From Bacillus sp. SORGH_AS_0510 (GTDB taxonomy: Bacteria > Bacillota > Bacilli > Bacillales > Cytobacillaceae), in the NCBI RefSeq assembly GCF_030818775.1, contig NZ_JAUTAU010000001.1, positions 1,802,001 through 1,866,000 of the forward strand: 64,000 bases of DNA, read 5' to 3'. The translations under genes were made by a program, and so were the position numbers. The notes under the pieces were generated by a model, which was not told where the DNA came from, ran no database searches, and worked only from the letters and a program-made list of their open reading frames with translations. This document shows, in pieces, positions 17,194-26,382 of this stretch. Numbering within the stretch: the stretch's first letter is position 1; the number at the start of each line of letters is the position of its first letter.

Positions 17194-17367
17194 TTAACAA
17201 GCCCTGTTATACCACCACCAGCCCCCGAAGAGTAATAATAGTATAAATAAGACTATGATAACCGCAATCCAGAATCCACTGCCGGCTGCATATGGAACAG
17301 GATAAGCTGGATATGGGGCGGGATAACCGCAAAAACCATAAGGGCTTGGATATCCGTAAGGCATCAT
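17194..17367 (-). CDS. YjcZ-like small sporulation membrane protein
   Basis: 57 residues: a Tyr/Pro-rich N-terminus (PYGYPSPYGFCGYPAPYPAYP), then one membrane segment (about residues 31-50, GSGFWIAVIIVLFILLLLFGG) and WWWYNRAC. The GSGF-plus-hydrophobic block is typical of YjcZ/YhjA-type spore proteins, while the PY repeats resemble spore coat peptides. I start at ATG 17367 with AAAGGGGGG just upstream; the frame extends further upstream but without a ribosome site. Function unknown. Confidence 0.68.
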   Translation of the reverse strand: MMPYGYPSPYGFCGYPAPYPAYPVPYAAGSGFWIAVIIVLFILLLLFGGWWWYNRAC

Positions 17368-17526
17368 GATTCCCCCCTTTATCCATTTTATAATAGGGTA
17401 TGAGCCCTTGTATAAGCATGTATAGGCAAACGTGTATGTCCCAATCAATTCAACAAGATTTCACAGATGTTCTTAATATTTTGTAGTATAATTTTGCCTA
17501 GAAATATTTACGGGAGAGGGATACCA

Positions 17527-18207
17527 TTGAAGAAAATTCTGCTTATTGATGATGAAACACTGATGTTAGATCTACTTTCCCTTTATTTAACTCCTAGAGG
17601 CTATGAGTGCATTAAAATGACATCAGCGTATAAGGCGGTTCAATATCTCGGAGCAGAGAGTGTAGACCTTGTTTTGTTAGATGTCATGATGCCAGAAATG
17701 GATGGCTGGGATACATGTCAGGAAATGAGGGAAATTGGGGATATACCAATCATTATGCTTACCGCTCGCAGTGAAAAGATAGATATTGTTAAAGGGTTAA
17801 ATATGGGTGCTGATGATTATATCTCAAAACCGTTTGATGAGGAAGAGCTGATTGCAAGAATAGAAGCAGTATTAAGAAGAAAAAATGGGCCATCAAGCAT
17901 AATTGTTTTTTATGGGCTTTTGCTTAATGAAGAATCCTTTGAGGTATCCTACCAGGGTCATTTTGTTTCTGTAACACCAAAGGAATTTTCCTTACTTTCC
18001 CTTTTATTGAAAAATAGAAATAAAGTGTTTACCCGAGAGCATTTGCTTACATCCATTTGGGGATATGCAGTAACAACAGAAGATCGGACCATTGATTCGC
18101 ATGTAAGAAATTTACGGGAAAAATTACGGAAATCAGGTTTTCCTGTTGACGATTATTTGACAACTGTATGGGGACTAGGGTATAAGTGGATGGATAAGGA
18201 TTTATAA
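17527..18207 (+). CDS. OmpR/PhoB family response regulator
   Basis: 226 residues: receiver domain (about 1-120) with acidic pair DDE near residues 8-10, phospho-acceptor Asp in VLLDVMMPEMDGW (about residue 52), Thr in MLTAR and Lys in ISKPFD; then a winged-helix DNA-binding domain ending VWGLGYKW. The TTG at 17527 is preferred, with GGGAGAGGG just upstream. No histidine kinase gene is adjacent, so the sensor is unknown. It is followed by a lipoprotein gene 43 bases later, a candidate target. Confidence 0.9.
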   Translation: MKKILLIDDETLMLDLLSLYLTPRGYECIKMTSAYKAVQYLGAESVDLVLLDVMMPEMDGWDTCQEMREIGDIPIIMLTARSEKIDIVKGLNMGADDYISKPFDEEELIARIEAVLRRKNGPSSIIVFYGLLLNEESFEVSYQGHFVSVTPKEFSLLSLLLKNRNKVFTREHLLTSIWGYAVTTEDRTIDSHVRNLREKLRKSGFPVDDYLTTVWGLGYKWMDKDL

Positions 18208-18250
18208 GCGAGAACCTCATAGTTTTAGATAATGTTCAGGAGGCAAAAAG

Positions 18251-19225
18251 GTGAAAGTACAAATGAAAGTGATATTAGCTATTGCTTTAGGAATATTACT
18301 AGTTGCTACAGGATGCACAAATAATAGTGAAAATCCAAAAAAGACCCAGCAGGATAAGAAAGTTGAAACAAAAGCAAAATTTGAAATTGTTGAAGCAGAG
18401 TCACTAAAATTTAAAAACATTCGTGGGATTGGCTACCCAGGTAATGACAATGCGCTTTATGTTGCTACAAATGCTGGTTTAAAATTTTTCAAAGATTCAA
18501 AGTGGTATGAACCCACCACATACCAACATGATTTTATTGGATTTCAAGCGGTAGAAGATGGGTTTATAGGAAGTGGGCATCCAAAGAAGGGAACAGGATT
18601 GAAAGATCCTCTTGGTGTGGTTAGAAGTGTTGATAAAGGGAAGACTGTAGAGCCAATAGCCTTCTATGGTAAGAAGAACTTTCATTTTCTAGCTTCTAGT
18701 TTTTCAGGGCAAGGGCTTTATATTATTAATGAAGCACCCTCTGAAGATTTAAATTTAGGTGTAAGCTACTCTAAAAATAATGGTGACACTTGGACTCAAA
18801 GCGCATTTAAAGGGTTTACTGCAGATTCATTGGGAATGATTGCTGTTCACCCCAAAAATGGTGACATCATGGCGATGTCAACAAGGACTGGTATTTATTA
18901 TTCAACAGATAATGGGAATACAATGAATCCAATTACGGGCTCCATTATGGTGACATCCCTAACGTTTAGTGGAGATAGCATTCTATACTCCAGTGTGGAG
19001 AATGATAAGATCTTATTAAAAATGATCAATCCTGTAACGAATGCGCAAGGTGTGATAGAGATTCCTTTCTTGGATTATGATAACCCTATTACATATTTAG
19101 CGGTAAATCAAAAGGACCATAATCAAATGGCCTTTACCACCTATAAAAATGATATGTATGAATCCCATGACGGTGGTAAGAAATGGACTATTCTTCTTAA
19201 AGACGGAAAAAAAGAGCAGGAGTAA
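18251..19225 (+). CDS. Lipoprotein with BNR/sialidase-like beta-propeller (F510_1955-type)
   Basis: 324 residues. A signal peptide ends in the lipobox VATGC (Cys about residue 22), so it is predicted to be a membrane-anchored lipoprotein on the outside. The rest contains repeated Asp-box-like motifs (SYSKNNGDTWTQS, YYSTDNGNTMN, YESHDGGKKWTI) typical of BNR/sialidase-fold propellers. RefSeq-type annotation for such Bacillus proteins is F510_1955 family glycosylhydrolase, but enzymatic activity is unproven. GTG start behind CAGGAGG. A terminator overlaps its end. Confidence 0.75.
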   Translation: MKVQMKVILAIALGILLVATGCTNNSENPKKTQQDKKVETKAKFEIVEAESLKFKNIRGIGYPGNDNALYVATNAGLKFFKDSKWYEPTTYQHDFIGFQAVEDGFIGSGHPKKGTGLKDPLGVVRSVDKGKTVEPIAFYGKKNFHFLASSFSGQGLYIINEAPSEDLNLGVSYSKNNGDTWTQSAFKGFTADSLGMIAVHPKNGDIMAMSTRTGIYYSTDNGNTMNPITGSIMVTSLTFSGDSILYSSVENDKILLKMINPVTNAQGVIEIPFLDYDNPITYLAVNQKDHNQMAFTTYKNDMYESHDGGKKWTILLKDGKKEQE

Positions 19226-19240
19226 CTGCTCTTTTTTTCG
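19207..19240 (+). terminator. Terminator of the lipoprotein gene
   Basis: AAAGAGCAG (19211-19219) pairs with CTGCTCTTT (19226-19234) and is followed by further T residues; it overlaps the last codons of the gene. Confidence 0.88.
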
Positions 19241-19257
19241 TATAGTATAGAAGGTGT

Positions 19258-19974
19258 TTAGTTTTTTTTCTTTCGTTCCTTTTCAGCTCTATAAAATTCA
19301 TGAAACATTTTCATTAATGCCCGCTTTTCTATTCTTGAAACATAACTTCTTGAGATACCCAATTCCTTAGCAATTTCCCGTTGGGTTTTTTCTTTTTGGA
19401 GGTCTAGGCCAAACCGCCCGACAATCACTTCTTTTTCACGATCATCGAGCACCTCGATATACTTTTTTATCTTCTCAAGTTCCATATTCAGCTGAATGGT
19501 GTCAATTACGTCTTCTGATTCTGATTTTAGGACATCTATTAGGGAGATTTCATTTCCTTCCTTATCCTGACCAATGGGATCATGCAAAGATACATCTTTC
19601 TTTGTTTTCTTGAGTGCGCGTAAATGCATGAGAATTTCGTTTTCAATACAACGGGCTGCATAAGTGGCTAGCTTTGTTCCTTTCCCTTCGGAATAACTCT
19701 CAATCGCTTTAATTAAGCCTATGGTTCCAATGGAGATTAAATCTTCGGAATCCTCCCCGGTATTTTCAAATTTTTTAACGATATGCGCAACCAGACGCAA
19801 GTTGTGCTCAATTAACATATTTCGCGCATGTGAATCCCCTTCTGCCATTAACCGTAAATATTTTCTTTCTTCAGCAGCAGATAGGGGCTGAGGAAAGGCG
19901 TTGTTCTTAACGTAAGAAACAAGAAATAAAAACTCCTTCATTAAATATCCTAGTGCTGTTAAGATTCCAGACAT
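19258..19974 (-). CDS. sigK: RNA polymerase sporulation sigma factor SigK, uninterrupted
   Basis: 238 residues. With the ATG at 19974 the pro-sequence is exactly 20 residues ([20 protein letters not shown]) before Tyr-Val-Lys-Asn-Asn, which matches the SpoIVFB processing point known from B. subtilis pro-sigma-K. Regions 2 ([18 protein letters not shown]), 3 and 4 (helix-turn-helix [23 protein letters not shown]) are complete. It directs late mother-cell transcription. There is no skin-like intervening element. Transcription converges with the lipoprotein gene. Confidence 0.95.
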   Translation of the reverse strand: MSGILTALGYLMKEFLFLVSYVKNNAFPQPLSAAEERKYLRLMAEGDSHARNMLIEHNLRLVAHIVKKFENTGEDSEDLISIGTIGLIKAIESYSEGKGTKLATYAARCIENEILMHLRALKKTKKDVSLHDPIGQDKEGNEISLIDVLKSESEDVIDTIQLNMELEKIKKYIEVLDDREKEVIVGRFGLDLQKEKTQREIAKELGISRSYVSRIEKRALMKMFHEFYRAEKERKKKN

Positions 19975-20075
19975 CCACTTCCACCCCAATGCTTTTAATT
20001 TTTGGGCTATGGCCTATTACTAATTCCTATGAAAAAATCAGGAAATTGTGTCTGTCCAATTTAATTAATATTTTT

Positions 20076-20083
20076 TTTAATTA
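20076..20083. repeat. Left 8-bp target duplication of repeat B1
   Basis: TTTAATTA, identical to 20266-20273 on the other side of the element. Confidence 0.65.
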
Positions 20084-20265
20084 GGCTCTGTTAAACTTGC
20101 CTGTTGATTTCCGCTCCAGACGCAAGCGGTTCGTGGGTGTTTCGGCGAGCCTCCTCGGCGCAAGTGCCTGCGGGGTCTCCCCTGAACCATATTCCCACAG
20201 GAGTCTTCGCGTCTTCCGCTCCAATCAGCAGGGTGCAATAATCAACATTGTTCTTTAACACAGCC
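20084..20265. mobile_element. MITE-like repeat family B, copy 1
   Basis: 182 bp with imperfect terminal inverted repeats (GGCTCTGTTAAAC at the left; the right end read outward is GGCTGTGTTAAAG) and an 8-bp direct repeat TTTAATTA on both sides. The interior carries two TTCCGCTCC motifs and the paired segment AGACGC/GCGTCT. It has no coding capacity. It lies between the start of sigK and the terminator of pssA; together with flanks it fills the 340-base gap between those genes. Confidence 0.75.
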
Positions 20266-20273
20266 TTTAATTA

Positions 20274-20307
20274 AAAAAGCATCAACCTTGAAGGTTAATG
20301 CTTTTTG
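20274..20307 (-). terminator. Terminator of pssA
   Basis: On the minus strand AAGCATTAACCTT pairs with AAGGTTGATGCTT around one base and is followed by TTTTTTAA. Confidence 0.85.
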
Positions 20308-20314
20308 TTGATTA

Positions 20315-20854
20315 TTAGACTTTTTTCAGTTTAAATGAACTTACCATTAGGAATGATAGAATGATGATTATAAATAAGAACGTTTGAGATGGAACGTATG
20401 GAATGATTAGATAGCTTAGCGTTGCTAATACACCAGCCGCTGTGATTGGCAGGCCGGTAAAATATCCATTACTTTCAGTAATATTAAAACGTGCGAGTCT
20501 AAAAGCACCACAACCAATATAAAAAACAGTGAAAAAAGATCCTGGTCCGCCGAATTCATGTAAAATTCCTTGGTATAGTAATAGTGCAGGAGCCACTCCA
20601 AATGATATAATATCACTCATGGAATCTAATTGTTTTCCAAGCTCGGATTCAATATTAAACTTTCGTGCAATCATACCGTCAAAACGATCTGCTAAGGCTG
20701 CAATAAAAATAAGCAGTAAGCTTAGTCTTAGATTACCATGAAGTCCAAATACAATGGCAAAACCGCCTAATGATAAATTTATTAGTGTGACTACATTTGC
20801 AGTTTGAGATTTCAATTTTTTTAAAGTTTGATCCAATACGTCCAGCAAAAACAT
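20315..20854 (-). CDS. pssA: CDP-diacylglycerol-serine O-phosphatidyltransferase (phosphatidylserine synthase)
   Basis: 179 residues, a polytopic membrane enzyme of the CDP-alcohol phosphatidyltransferase family. The catalytic motif D-x2-DG-x2-AR-x8-G-x3-D-x3-D is complete in ADRFDGMIARKFNIESELGK followed by QLDSMSD. It makes phosphatidylserine from CDP-diacylglycerol and serine. The gene is divergent from psd, which decarboxylates its product; in B. subtilis the two are in one operon. Confidence 0.94.
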   Translation of the reverse strand: MFLLDVLDQTLKKLKSQTANVVTLINLSLGGFAIVFGLHGNLRLSLLLIFIAALADRFDGMIARKFNIESELGKQLDSMSDIISFGVAPALLLYQGILHEFGGPGSFFTVFYIGCGAFRLARFNITESNGYFTGLPITAAGVLATLSYLIIPYVPSQTFLFIIIILSFLMVSSFKLKKV

Positions 20855-20979
20855 TTCTCCTCATCACTCCTTTTCTTAGCAAAAGGAAATCAATTTTTTA
20901 GTTTATTCTATATTATTTAATTCTAAGCTTTTTATGACTGTTCGTAAAGAGTATTTTTACACTATTTGGGGGTAGATTG

Positions 20980-21777
20980 ATGTTACAAGGTTTATATCGT
21001 CTCATGATTGAATTAACGAATGGCAAGTGGACATCCAGCATATTAAGAAGGTTTGCCAGTTCACGTACAAGCCGTTTTGTTGTACCGTCCTTCGCTAAAA
21101 TTTATCAATTGAATGAAGCAGAAATGGAAAAGAGAGTGTCGGACTATCCAACACTTCATGATTTATTTGTACGCACACTAAAGCAAGGGGCACGGGTCAT
21201 TGATAAAAATGAAGACTCTGTAGTCAGTCCAGTAGATGCTGTCATTGAGGATATTGGATCGATTAAAGAGACAAGCGAAATTGTTGTAAAGGGAAAGACC
21301 TATTCAATTGATGAAATGCTTGGTGATCCTGCGGCCTTAACCAAATATTTAAATGGTACATACATGATTCTTTATTTAAGTCCAAGCCATTACCATAGGA
21401 TACATAGCCCTGTAAATGGTACTGTAACAAAACAGTGGACACTTGGATCAAAATCGTATCCAGTCAATAAATTAGGCTTAAAATATGGTGTCCGAACCCT
21501 TGCAAAAAATTATCGGGTAATTACAGAGGTTAAAACCAACTATGGACATGTGGCAATTGTTAAAGTTGGAGCCATGTTTGTTAATTCAATTGAAACGACT
21601 CACAAGGGCTCAACCCTTGAAAAAGGAGGGGAGATGGCCTATTTTAGCTTTGGGTCAACTGTTGTTCTTTTATTTGAAAAAGACACCTTCCGGTTAGAGT
21701 CAAATATTCAAACACCAAAGGATATTAAGGTTGGTGAAAAAATAGGTGTGTTAGTTAAAACAGAATTGGGAAAATGA
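20980..21777 (+). CDS. psd: Phosphatidylserine decarboxylase proenzyme
   Basis: 265 residues. The autocatalytic cleavage site is FGST (about residues 224-227), where the more common motif is LGST; the serine becomes the pyruvoyl cofactor. HYHRIHSPV and the Asp in VVSPVDAVIED are also conserved. It converts phosphatidylserine to phosphatidylethanolamine at the membrane, following pssA. ATG 20980 is preferred over the TTG at 20977, with TTTGGGGGT upstream. Confidence 0.93.
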   Translation: MLQGLYRLMIELTNGKWTSSILRRFASSRTSRFVVPSFAKIYQLNEAEMEKRVSDYPTLHDLFVRTLKQGARVIDKNEDSVVSPVDAVIEDIGSIKETSEIVVKGKTYSIDEMLGDPAALTKYLNGTYMILYLSPSHYHRIHSPVNGTVTKQWTLGSKSYPVNKLGLKYGVRTLAKNYRVITEVKTNYGHVAIVKVGAMFVNSIETTHKGSTLEKGGEMAYFSFGSTVVLLFEKDTFRLESNIQTPKDIKVGEKIGVLVKTELGK

Positions 21778-21797
21778 TTTGACTGTAGAAAAGGTCT

Positions 21798-21824
21798 ATA
21801 AAAAAAGAAAAGCCCTAATAGGGC
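21798..21824 (-). terminator. Terminator of sda
   Basis: On the minus strand GCCCT-ATT-AGGGC is followed by TTTTCTTTTTTT; on the plus strand the hairpin lacks a T tract, so it belongs to sda. Confidence 0.8.
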
Positions 21825-21837
21825 AGTATTGAAAATA

Positions 21838-21978
21838 TTAAGAGGAAAGCTTTATTTTATTATTCAACGAACGACGGTAGATTTCGGACTCAATGAGACC
21901 AATAAAATCCGGGCTTAGGTTTAATTCTTTGGCTTTAAAATATGATTCAATTAATAATTCATCTGACAGTTTCCTCAC
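21838..21978 (-). CDS. sda: Sporulation histidine kinase inhibitor Sda
   Basis: 46 residues starting (M)[15 protein letters not shown], ending in a helical KSS-like tail (NNKIKLSS), with the helical hairpin [12 protein letters not shown] in between; this is the complete Sda sequence type. Sda binds KinA/KinB and blocks phosphorelay activation when replication is disturbed. GTG start at 21978, with GGAGGTGG eight bases upstream. The upstream region holds DnaA boxes, as expected for this DnaA-controlled checkpoint gene. Confidence 0.93.
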   Translation of the reverse strand: MRKLSDELLIESYFKAKELNLSPDFIGLIESEIYRRSLNNKIKLSS

Positions 21979-22085
21979 GTCAGAATCCACCTCCGTTTAT
22001 TAATAAATTGTTCTATTTGATGAAAACTAAACATAAAATAGTACGTTCAATTGGTGTACCCTAAATCTACCAAATTTATCCCTAT

Positions 22086-22099
22086 AGAACAATCGTTCT
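22086..22099. promoter_or_regulatory. LexA-like palindrome upstream of sda
   Basis: AGAAC-AATC-GTTCT is a perfect palindrome around the GAAC-N4-GTTC core of the Bacillus SOS box (consensus CGAAC-N4-GTTCG), with A/T instead of C/G at the outer positions. It lies about 110 bases upstream of the sda start. A half site TTGTTCTATTT occurs at 22010. Confidence 0.4.
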
Positions 22100-22101
22100 A
22101 T

Positions 22102-22200
22102 TTATCCACAACTTCTGGTGGATAAGTTGTGATTAATTTGTTCATAAACAGAGAAAACTCAAAGGATACAATGGGTATAATGTTAATAAGGTTATCCACA
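22102..22200. promoter_or_regulatory. DnaA box cluster between sda and yqeG
   Basis: TTATCCACA occurs at 22102-22110 and 22192-22200 (both perfect, plus strand). GGTGGATAA at 22117-22125 is a minus-strand box with one mismatch. DnaA control of sda is established in B. subtilis. The remaining part of the 460-base gap holds the LexA-like site, a Spo0A-like box and the yqeG promoter; no further gene is visible. Confidence 0.8.
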
Positions 22201-22221
22201 GAGTTTGAAAAAGTAGATATT

Positions 22222-22228
22222 TGTCGAA
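22222..22228 (+). promoter_or_regulatory. Candidate Spo0A box
   Basis: TGTCGAA within TTTGTCGAAAAA matches the 0A-box core exactly, but a 7-bp match is weak evidence on its own. It lies about 245 bases upstream of sda and 215 upstream of yqeG. Confidence 0.3.
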
Positions 22229-22345
22229 AAATATTTTTATTTTTTATTTAAAACATTCACAACCGTTGAAAATACTGACTATTAATTTTAAGAAGAAATG
22301 AAGTGTGGTCGAATTTTGTTGAATAATTAAATGGTTATTTTTCTT

Positions 22346-22374
22346 TTGAAACAACGTTTAATATTGGTTATGAT
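22346..22374 (+). promoter_or_regulatory. Sigma-A promoter of the yqeG operon
   Basis: TTGAAA (22346-22351), 17 nt, TATGAT (22369-22374); about 60 bases before the yqeG start. Confidence 0.65.
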
Positions 22375-22437
22375 TGTACAGGTACAGTTTTTTAAATGAG
22401 CTTCTATTATTTAGAATGTTAATGAGGTGTAAGCTTA

Positions 22438-22959
22438 GTGTTAAAACAATTTTTACCAGATGAGCATGTAAAAAGCATTCTGGATATATCTCCTTCAGAA
22501 TTGAAAGAAAAAGGGATAAAAGGGATTATTACAGATTTAGATAATACCTTAGTTGAATGGGACCGCCCTAATGCGACCCCCCAATTGATAAATTGGTTTG
22601 ATGAAATCAGAAATCATAATATCCTTGTAACAATCGTCTCTAATAATAATGAAGAACGAGTAAAGGCCTTTTCAGATCCTTTAAACTTACCGTTTATTTT
22701 TCGAGCGCGAAAGCCACTTGGACCTGCATTTAATAAAGCAGTAAAGCAAATGGGGATTAAAAAAGAAGAAGCGGTTGTCATTGGGGACCAATTATTAACA
22801 GATGTATTGGGTGGAAACCGCAGTGGTTTTCATACCATATTGGTTGTACCCGTTGCACAAACAGACGGCTTCTTTACAAAGTTTAATCGGTTTGCTGAGA
22901 GAAGAATTTTGAATTGGTTTAGAAAAAAAGGCATGCTTCAATGGGAGGATCATTCGTGA
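22438..22959 (+). CDS. yqeG: YqeG family HAD IIIA-type phosphatase
   Basis: 173 residues of the HAD superfamily. Motif I is TDLDNTLVEWD (about residues 28-38), motif II is TIVSNN, and the motif III/IV region is VIGDQLLTDV. It is a cytosolic phosphatase; relatives are phosphatidylglycerophosphate phosphatases in plants, but the bacterial substrate is not settled. It opens the conserved yqeG-yqeH-aroE-yqeI-nadD-yqeK-rsfS-yqeM operon. GTG start behind GAGGTG. Confidence 0.9.
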   Translation: MLKQFLPDEHVKSILDISPSELKEKGIKGIITDLDNTLVEWDRPNATPQLINWFDEIRNHNILVTIVSNNNEERVKAFSDPLNLPFIFRARKPLGPAFNKAVKQMGIKKEEAVVIGDQLLTDVLGGNRSGFHTILVVPVAQTDGFFTKFNRFAERRILNWFRKKGMLQWEDHS

Positions 22960-24059
22960 GTGAACAACATATTTGTATCGGCTGTGGTGTAAAAGTCCAA
23001 ACAGAAAACCCGGAATTACTAGGCTATGCACCAGCTTCAGCATTAGAAAAGGAAATCATTGTTTGTCAAAGATGTTTCAGACTTAAGCATTACAATGAAG
23101 TTCAAGATGTTAATCTTACTGATGATGACTTTTTAAAGATCTTAAATGAAATGGGTCAAACAGATGCCCTAATTGTCATGATCGTAGATATCTTTGATTT
23201 TAATGGAAGCTGGCTACCTGGGTTACATCGATTCGTCGGGAAAAACAAAGTGCTTCTTGTAGGTAACAAGGTCGATTTATTACCAAAGTCAGTCAAACTC
23301 AACAAGCTAACAAACTGGATGAAAAATGAAGCCAAGGAGCTAGGGTTAAGGGCAGAAGAAGTATTTCTTGTGAGTGCGGCTAAGGGTTTGTTTATTAAAG
23401 AAACCGCTGCAGCTATTGATGAAATGCGGAACGGGAAAGATGTCTATGTAGTTGGTTGTACAAATGTAGGAAAATCAACTTTTATAAATAGAATTATCAA
23501 AGATGTAACTGGGGAAGAAGACCTTATTACTACATCACATTTCCCTGGGACGACGCTTGATATTATCAAGATTCCTCTAGATGATGGGAAATTTTTGATT
23601 GATTCACCAGGGATTATTAACCACCATCAAATGGCTCATTTTGTTGATAAAAAAGATTTGAAAATTATTACTCCTAAAAAGGAGATTAAGCCAAAGGTTT
23701 TTCAATTAAATGAAGGTCAAACCTTATTTTTTGGTGGCTTAGCAAGATTTGATTATATTAGTGGCGGCAGAAGATCATTTGTGTGTTACCTATCTAATGA
23801 ATTAAATATTCATCGTACAAAATCAGAGAATGCCACTGAACTATATAATAAACATGTCGGTGAAATGCTGACACCTCCGCAGCCAGAACAAGTGGAGTCT
23901 TTTCCAGAGTTAGTCAGACAAGAGTTTGTGATAAAGGAAGCCAAGACAGATATTGTTTTTTCAGGGCTAGGTTGGATTACAGTGAATGAGCCTGGAGCAA
24001 AAGTAGCTGCATATGTTCCAAAAGGTGTCCAAACAATGATCCGTAAATCATTAATTTAA
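22956..24059 (+). CDS. yqeH: Ribosome biogenesis GTPase YqeH
   Basis: 367 residues. An N-terminal zinc finger (CIGCG followed by CQRC about 30 residues later) precedes a circularly permuted GTPase domain: the G4 motif NKVD comes first and the G1 P-loop [10 protein letters not shown] comes after it, with FPGTTLD and DSPG later. YqeH is needed for 30S subunit assembly. GTG at 22956 overlaps the yqeG end by four bases, with GGGAGGA upstream. Confidence 0.94.
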   Translation: MSEQHICIGCGVKVQTENPELLGYAPASALEKEIIVCQRCFRLKHYNEVQDVNLTDDDFLKILNEMGQTDALIVMIVDIFDFNGSWLPGLHRFVGKNKVLLVGNKVDLLPKSVKLNKLTNWMKNEAKELGLRAEEVFLVSAAKGLFIKETAAAIDEMRNGKDVYVVGCTNVGKSTFINRIIKDVTGEEDLITTSHFPGTTLDIIKIPLDDGKFLIDSPGIINHHQMAHFVDKKDLKIITPKKEIKPKVFQLNEGQTLFFGGLARFDYISGGRRSFVCYLSNELNIHRTKSENATELYNKHVGEMLTPPQPEQVESFPELVRQEFVIKEAKTDIVFSGLGWITVNEPGAKVAAYVPKGVQTMIRKSLI

Positions 24060-24103
24060 GTTATAGAGATTATAAATTCAGAACTTGGGTGAGGGGAAGT
24101 CAA

Positions 24104-24943
24104 GTGAAAAAGCTGTATGCAGTTTTAGGAGATCCGATAGGACACTCGATGTCGCCTGTCATGCACAATGATTTGTTTTCCTTTTATAACATCGACGCCT
24201 ATTACCTTCCTTTTCAAGTGAAGAGTGAAGAATTACGGGAAGCAGTAAAGGGATTAAAGGCGCTTGGGGTCGGCGGATTCAACGTTACTGTACCTCATAA
24301 AAGTACGATTATTCCTTTCTTAGATGAGGTAGATGATTTAGCAGCCAATATCGGTGCTGTGAATACTGTCGTTAATAAGGATGGGAAATTAATTGGCTAT
24401 AATACCGATGGTCCAGGATTTTTAAGGGGACTTCAAACAAGCCTTTCTTCCTTGAAAGATAAAAGGGTCTTAATTATTGGAGCGGGCGGAGCAGCACGGG
24501 CGATTTACTTTACTTTGGCGAATGAACAGCCTTCAAGCATAGATATCACTAATCGTACCTTAGAAAAGGCAGAAAGTTTGATTGAAGCATGTCCCTATGC
24601 AATTTCATCTACCGCATGTAACCTATCTGAAGCTAGCAAACAATTAGAAGAATATGATTTAATTATTCAAACAACGATGGTGGGAATGTCTCCGCGGACC
24701 TCTTTGCAGCCTCTGGATTTAACAAACATGAGGAAAGGTACAATGGTTTGTGATATAATTTACAATCCGCTTACTACTCAATTTTTGTATGCTGCAAAAG
24801 AAAAAGGGGCAATGACGCAAAATGGCATTGATATGTTTGTCTATCAAGGGGCCCTTGCGTTTGAAAAGTGGACAGGCATTCTGCCGGATACCCAACGAAT
24901 GAGAGAGAATGTGTTGACACAATTAGGAGGAAAGACATGTTAA
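24104..24943 (+). CDS. aroE: Shikimate dehydrogenase (NADP+)
   Basis: 279 residues. The shikimate-binding SMSP is near residue 16, the catalytic Lys-Asp motif is NVTVPHKS plus NTDGPG, and the nucleotide-binding loop is GAGGAARA with NRT for NADP. It reduces 3-dehydroshikimate to shikimate in aromatic amino acid synthesis. GTG 24104 (giving MKKLYAVLG) is preferred to the upstream ATG at 24089, with GAGGGGAAG placed before it. It overlaps yqeI by seven bases. Confidence 0.93.
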   Translation: MKKLYAVLGDPIGHSMSPVMHNDLFSFYNIDAYYLPFQVKSEELREAVKGLKALGVGGFNVTVPHKSTIIPFLDEVDDLAANIGAVNTVVNKDGKLIGYNTDGPGFLRGLQTSLSSLKDKRVLIIGAGGAARAIYFTLANEQPSSIDITNRTLEKAESLIEACPYAISSTACNLSEASKQLEEYDLIIQTTMVGMSPRTSLQPLDLTNMRKGTMVCDIIYNPLTTQFLYAAKEKGAMTQNGIDMFVYQGALAFEKWTGILPDTQRMRENVLTQLGGKTC

Positions 24944-25227
24944 CAGGTAAACAAAAACGTTTTTTGCGTTCAAAAGCACATCATTTAGATCCAATTTTTC
25001 AAGTAGGAAAAGGCGGAGTAAATGAAAATATGATAAAACAAGTAGCTGATGCACTCGAGGCTAGAGAACTATTTAAAATCAGTGTCCTGCAAAATTGTGA
25101 AGAAGATAAAACAGAAGTTGCAGAACAGCTAGCAGAAGGAACAGGCGCTGAGATCGTACAAATCATTGGTAACACGATTGTCCTTTATAAAGAGTCTGTT
25201 GAAAAGAAAACGATCACCCTTCCATAA
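24937..25227 (+). CDS. yqeI: YhbY family ribosome assembly RNA-binding protein YqeI
   Basis: 96 residues of the CRS1-YhbY (CRM) fold: [18 protein letters not shown] at the start and the GKGG loop ([11 protein letters not shown]) near residue 27. It binds pre-50S/16S RNA during ribosome assembly. ATG 24937 follows AGGAGGAAAG; it overlaps the end of aroE. It links the GTPase yqeH with rsfS in a ribosome-related operon. Confidence 0.93.
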   Translation: MLTGKQKRFLRSKAHHLDPIFQVGKGGVNENMIKQVADALEARELFKISVLQNCEEDKTEVAEQLAEGTGAEIVQIIGNTIVLYKESVEKKTITLP

Positions 25228-25253
25228 TCCAAGGAGTAAAGGATGGCGACTGC

Positions 25254-25823
25254 ATGAAGAAGGTTGGAATATTGGGTGGAACATTTGACCCGCCGCACTA
25301 TGGTCATTTGATGATTGCTAATGAGGTTCTTTCCGTGCTTCAGCTTGATGAAATTTGGTTCATGCCAAATCAAGAGCCGCCTCATAAGAAAAAGACAAGT
25401 ACCGTCAAAAACGAAGACCGTCTTCGGATGCTTGAGCTTGCTACTCAAGGAAATAATGCTTTTAAAATAGAGACCATAGAATTAGAACGAAAAGGTCCCT
25501 CTTATACGATTGACACAATGAAGATGATTAATGCGAAGTATCCTAATCATCAATTTTTCTTTATCATTGGGGCTGACATGATAGAATATTTACCGAAATG
25601 GCAACAGATTGATGAGCTTATTAAGCTCGTTCAATTTGTTGGTGTACATAGACCATCATATAGCCATGAAACAAATTATCCTGTACTTTATGTAGAAGTA
25701 CCAGGCATGGATGTGTCCTCAAGTATGATTAGAGAACGGTTCAAGAATGGGAAGACCATCCGTTATTTGTTGCCTGATGTTGTCATTGATTATATTGAGG
25801 AGAATCATTTATATGGAACGTGA
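25254..25823 (+). CDS. nadD: Nicotinate-nucleotide adenylyltransferase
   Basis: 189 residues of the nucleotidyltransferase fold: [11 protein letters not shown] (HxGH at 15-18) and the SSSMIRER motif near residue 159. It makes deamido-NAD from nicotinate mononucleotide and ATP. It overlaps yqeK by 11 bases. Confidence 0.95.
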   Translation: MKKVGILGGTFDPPHYGHLMIANEVLSVLQLDEIWFMPNQEPPHKKKTSTVKNEDRLRMLELATQGNNAFKIETIELERKGPSYTIDTMKMINAKYPNHQFFFIIGADMIEYLPKWQQIDELIKLVQFVGVHRPSYSHETNYPVLYVEVPGMDVSSSMIRERFKNGKTIRYLLPDVVIDYIEENHLYGT

Positions 25824-26379
25824 AAGAGCATTACAGCTAGTGAAAGAACAGTTAACGGAGCATCGATATCAACATACAATCGGAGTCATGGAAACAGCCA
25901 TAACATTAGCCAAGCAATATGGAGCTGATGAAAAAAAGGCTGAGTTAGCTGCTATTTTTCATGATTATGCAAAATTTCGTCCAAAAGAGGAAATGAAGGA
26001 AATCATTTCCTCAAAAGGATACCCTCTGGACTTACTGGAATATAATGCGGAATTATGGCATGCGCCTGCGGGTGCATATTTAGTTGAGAATGAAGTAGGA
26101 ATTACCGACCAAGAAATTCTAGATGCCATCCGCTACCATACATCAGGAAGAGTAGGAATGACCTTATTAGAAAAAGTGATCTATTTGGCAGATTATATTG
26201 AACCAGGCCGTCACTTTCCGGGGGTAGACGAAGTAAGAGAACTGGCTAAATTAAATTTAAATCGTGCACTGGTTAAATCAGTGCAAAATACAATTTTATT
26301 TTTATTAAAAAAGAATCAAAAGGTGTACCCTGATACATTTTATACTTACAATGACCTTGTCAATAAACTGGAGGATTGA
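25813..26379 (+). CDS. yqeK: HD-domain diadenosine tetraphosphate hydrolase YqeK
   Basis: 188 residues with HD-domain metal motifs: H near residue 19 ([10 protein letters not shown]), the HD pair in AAIFHDYAK, and HAPAGAYL and YHTSG further on. Family members split Ap4A symmetrically to ADP. ATG 25813 lies inside the end of nadD, with GAGGAGAAT as Shine-Dalgarno. The frame is open further upstream, but that part is the alternative frame of nadD. Confidence 0.92.
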   Translation: MERERALQLVKEQLTEHRYQHTIGVMETAITLAKQYGADEKKAELAAIFHDYAKFRPKEEMKEIISSKGYPLDLLEYNAELWHAPAGAYLVENEVGITDQEILDAIRYHTSGRVGMTLLEKVIYLADYIEPGRHFPGVDEVRELAKLNLNRALVKSVQNTILFLLKKNQKVYPDTFYTYNDLVNKLED

Positions 26380-26382
26380 TGG

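Noticed and set aside
19258..20315. Excision scar of a skin-like element in sigK
   Set aside because: The coding sequence is continuous with no residual repeats or recombinase remnant; there is no sign of past insertion.
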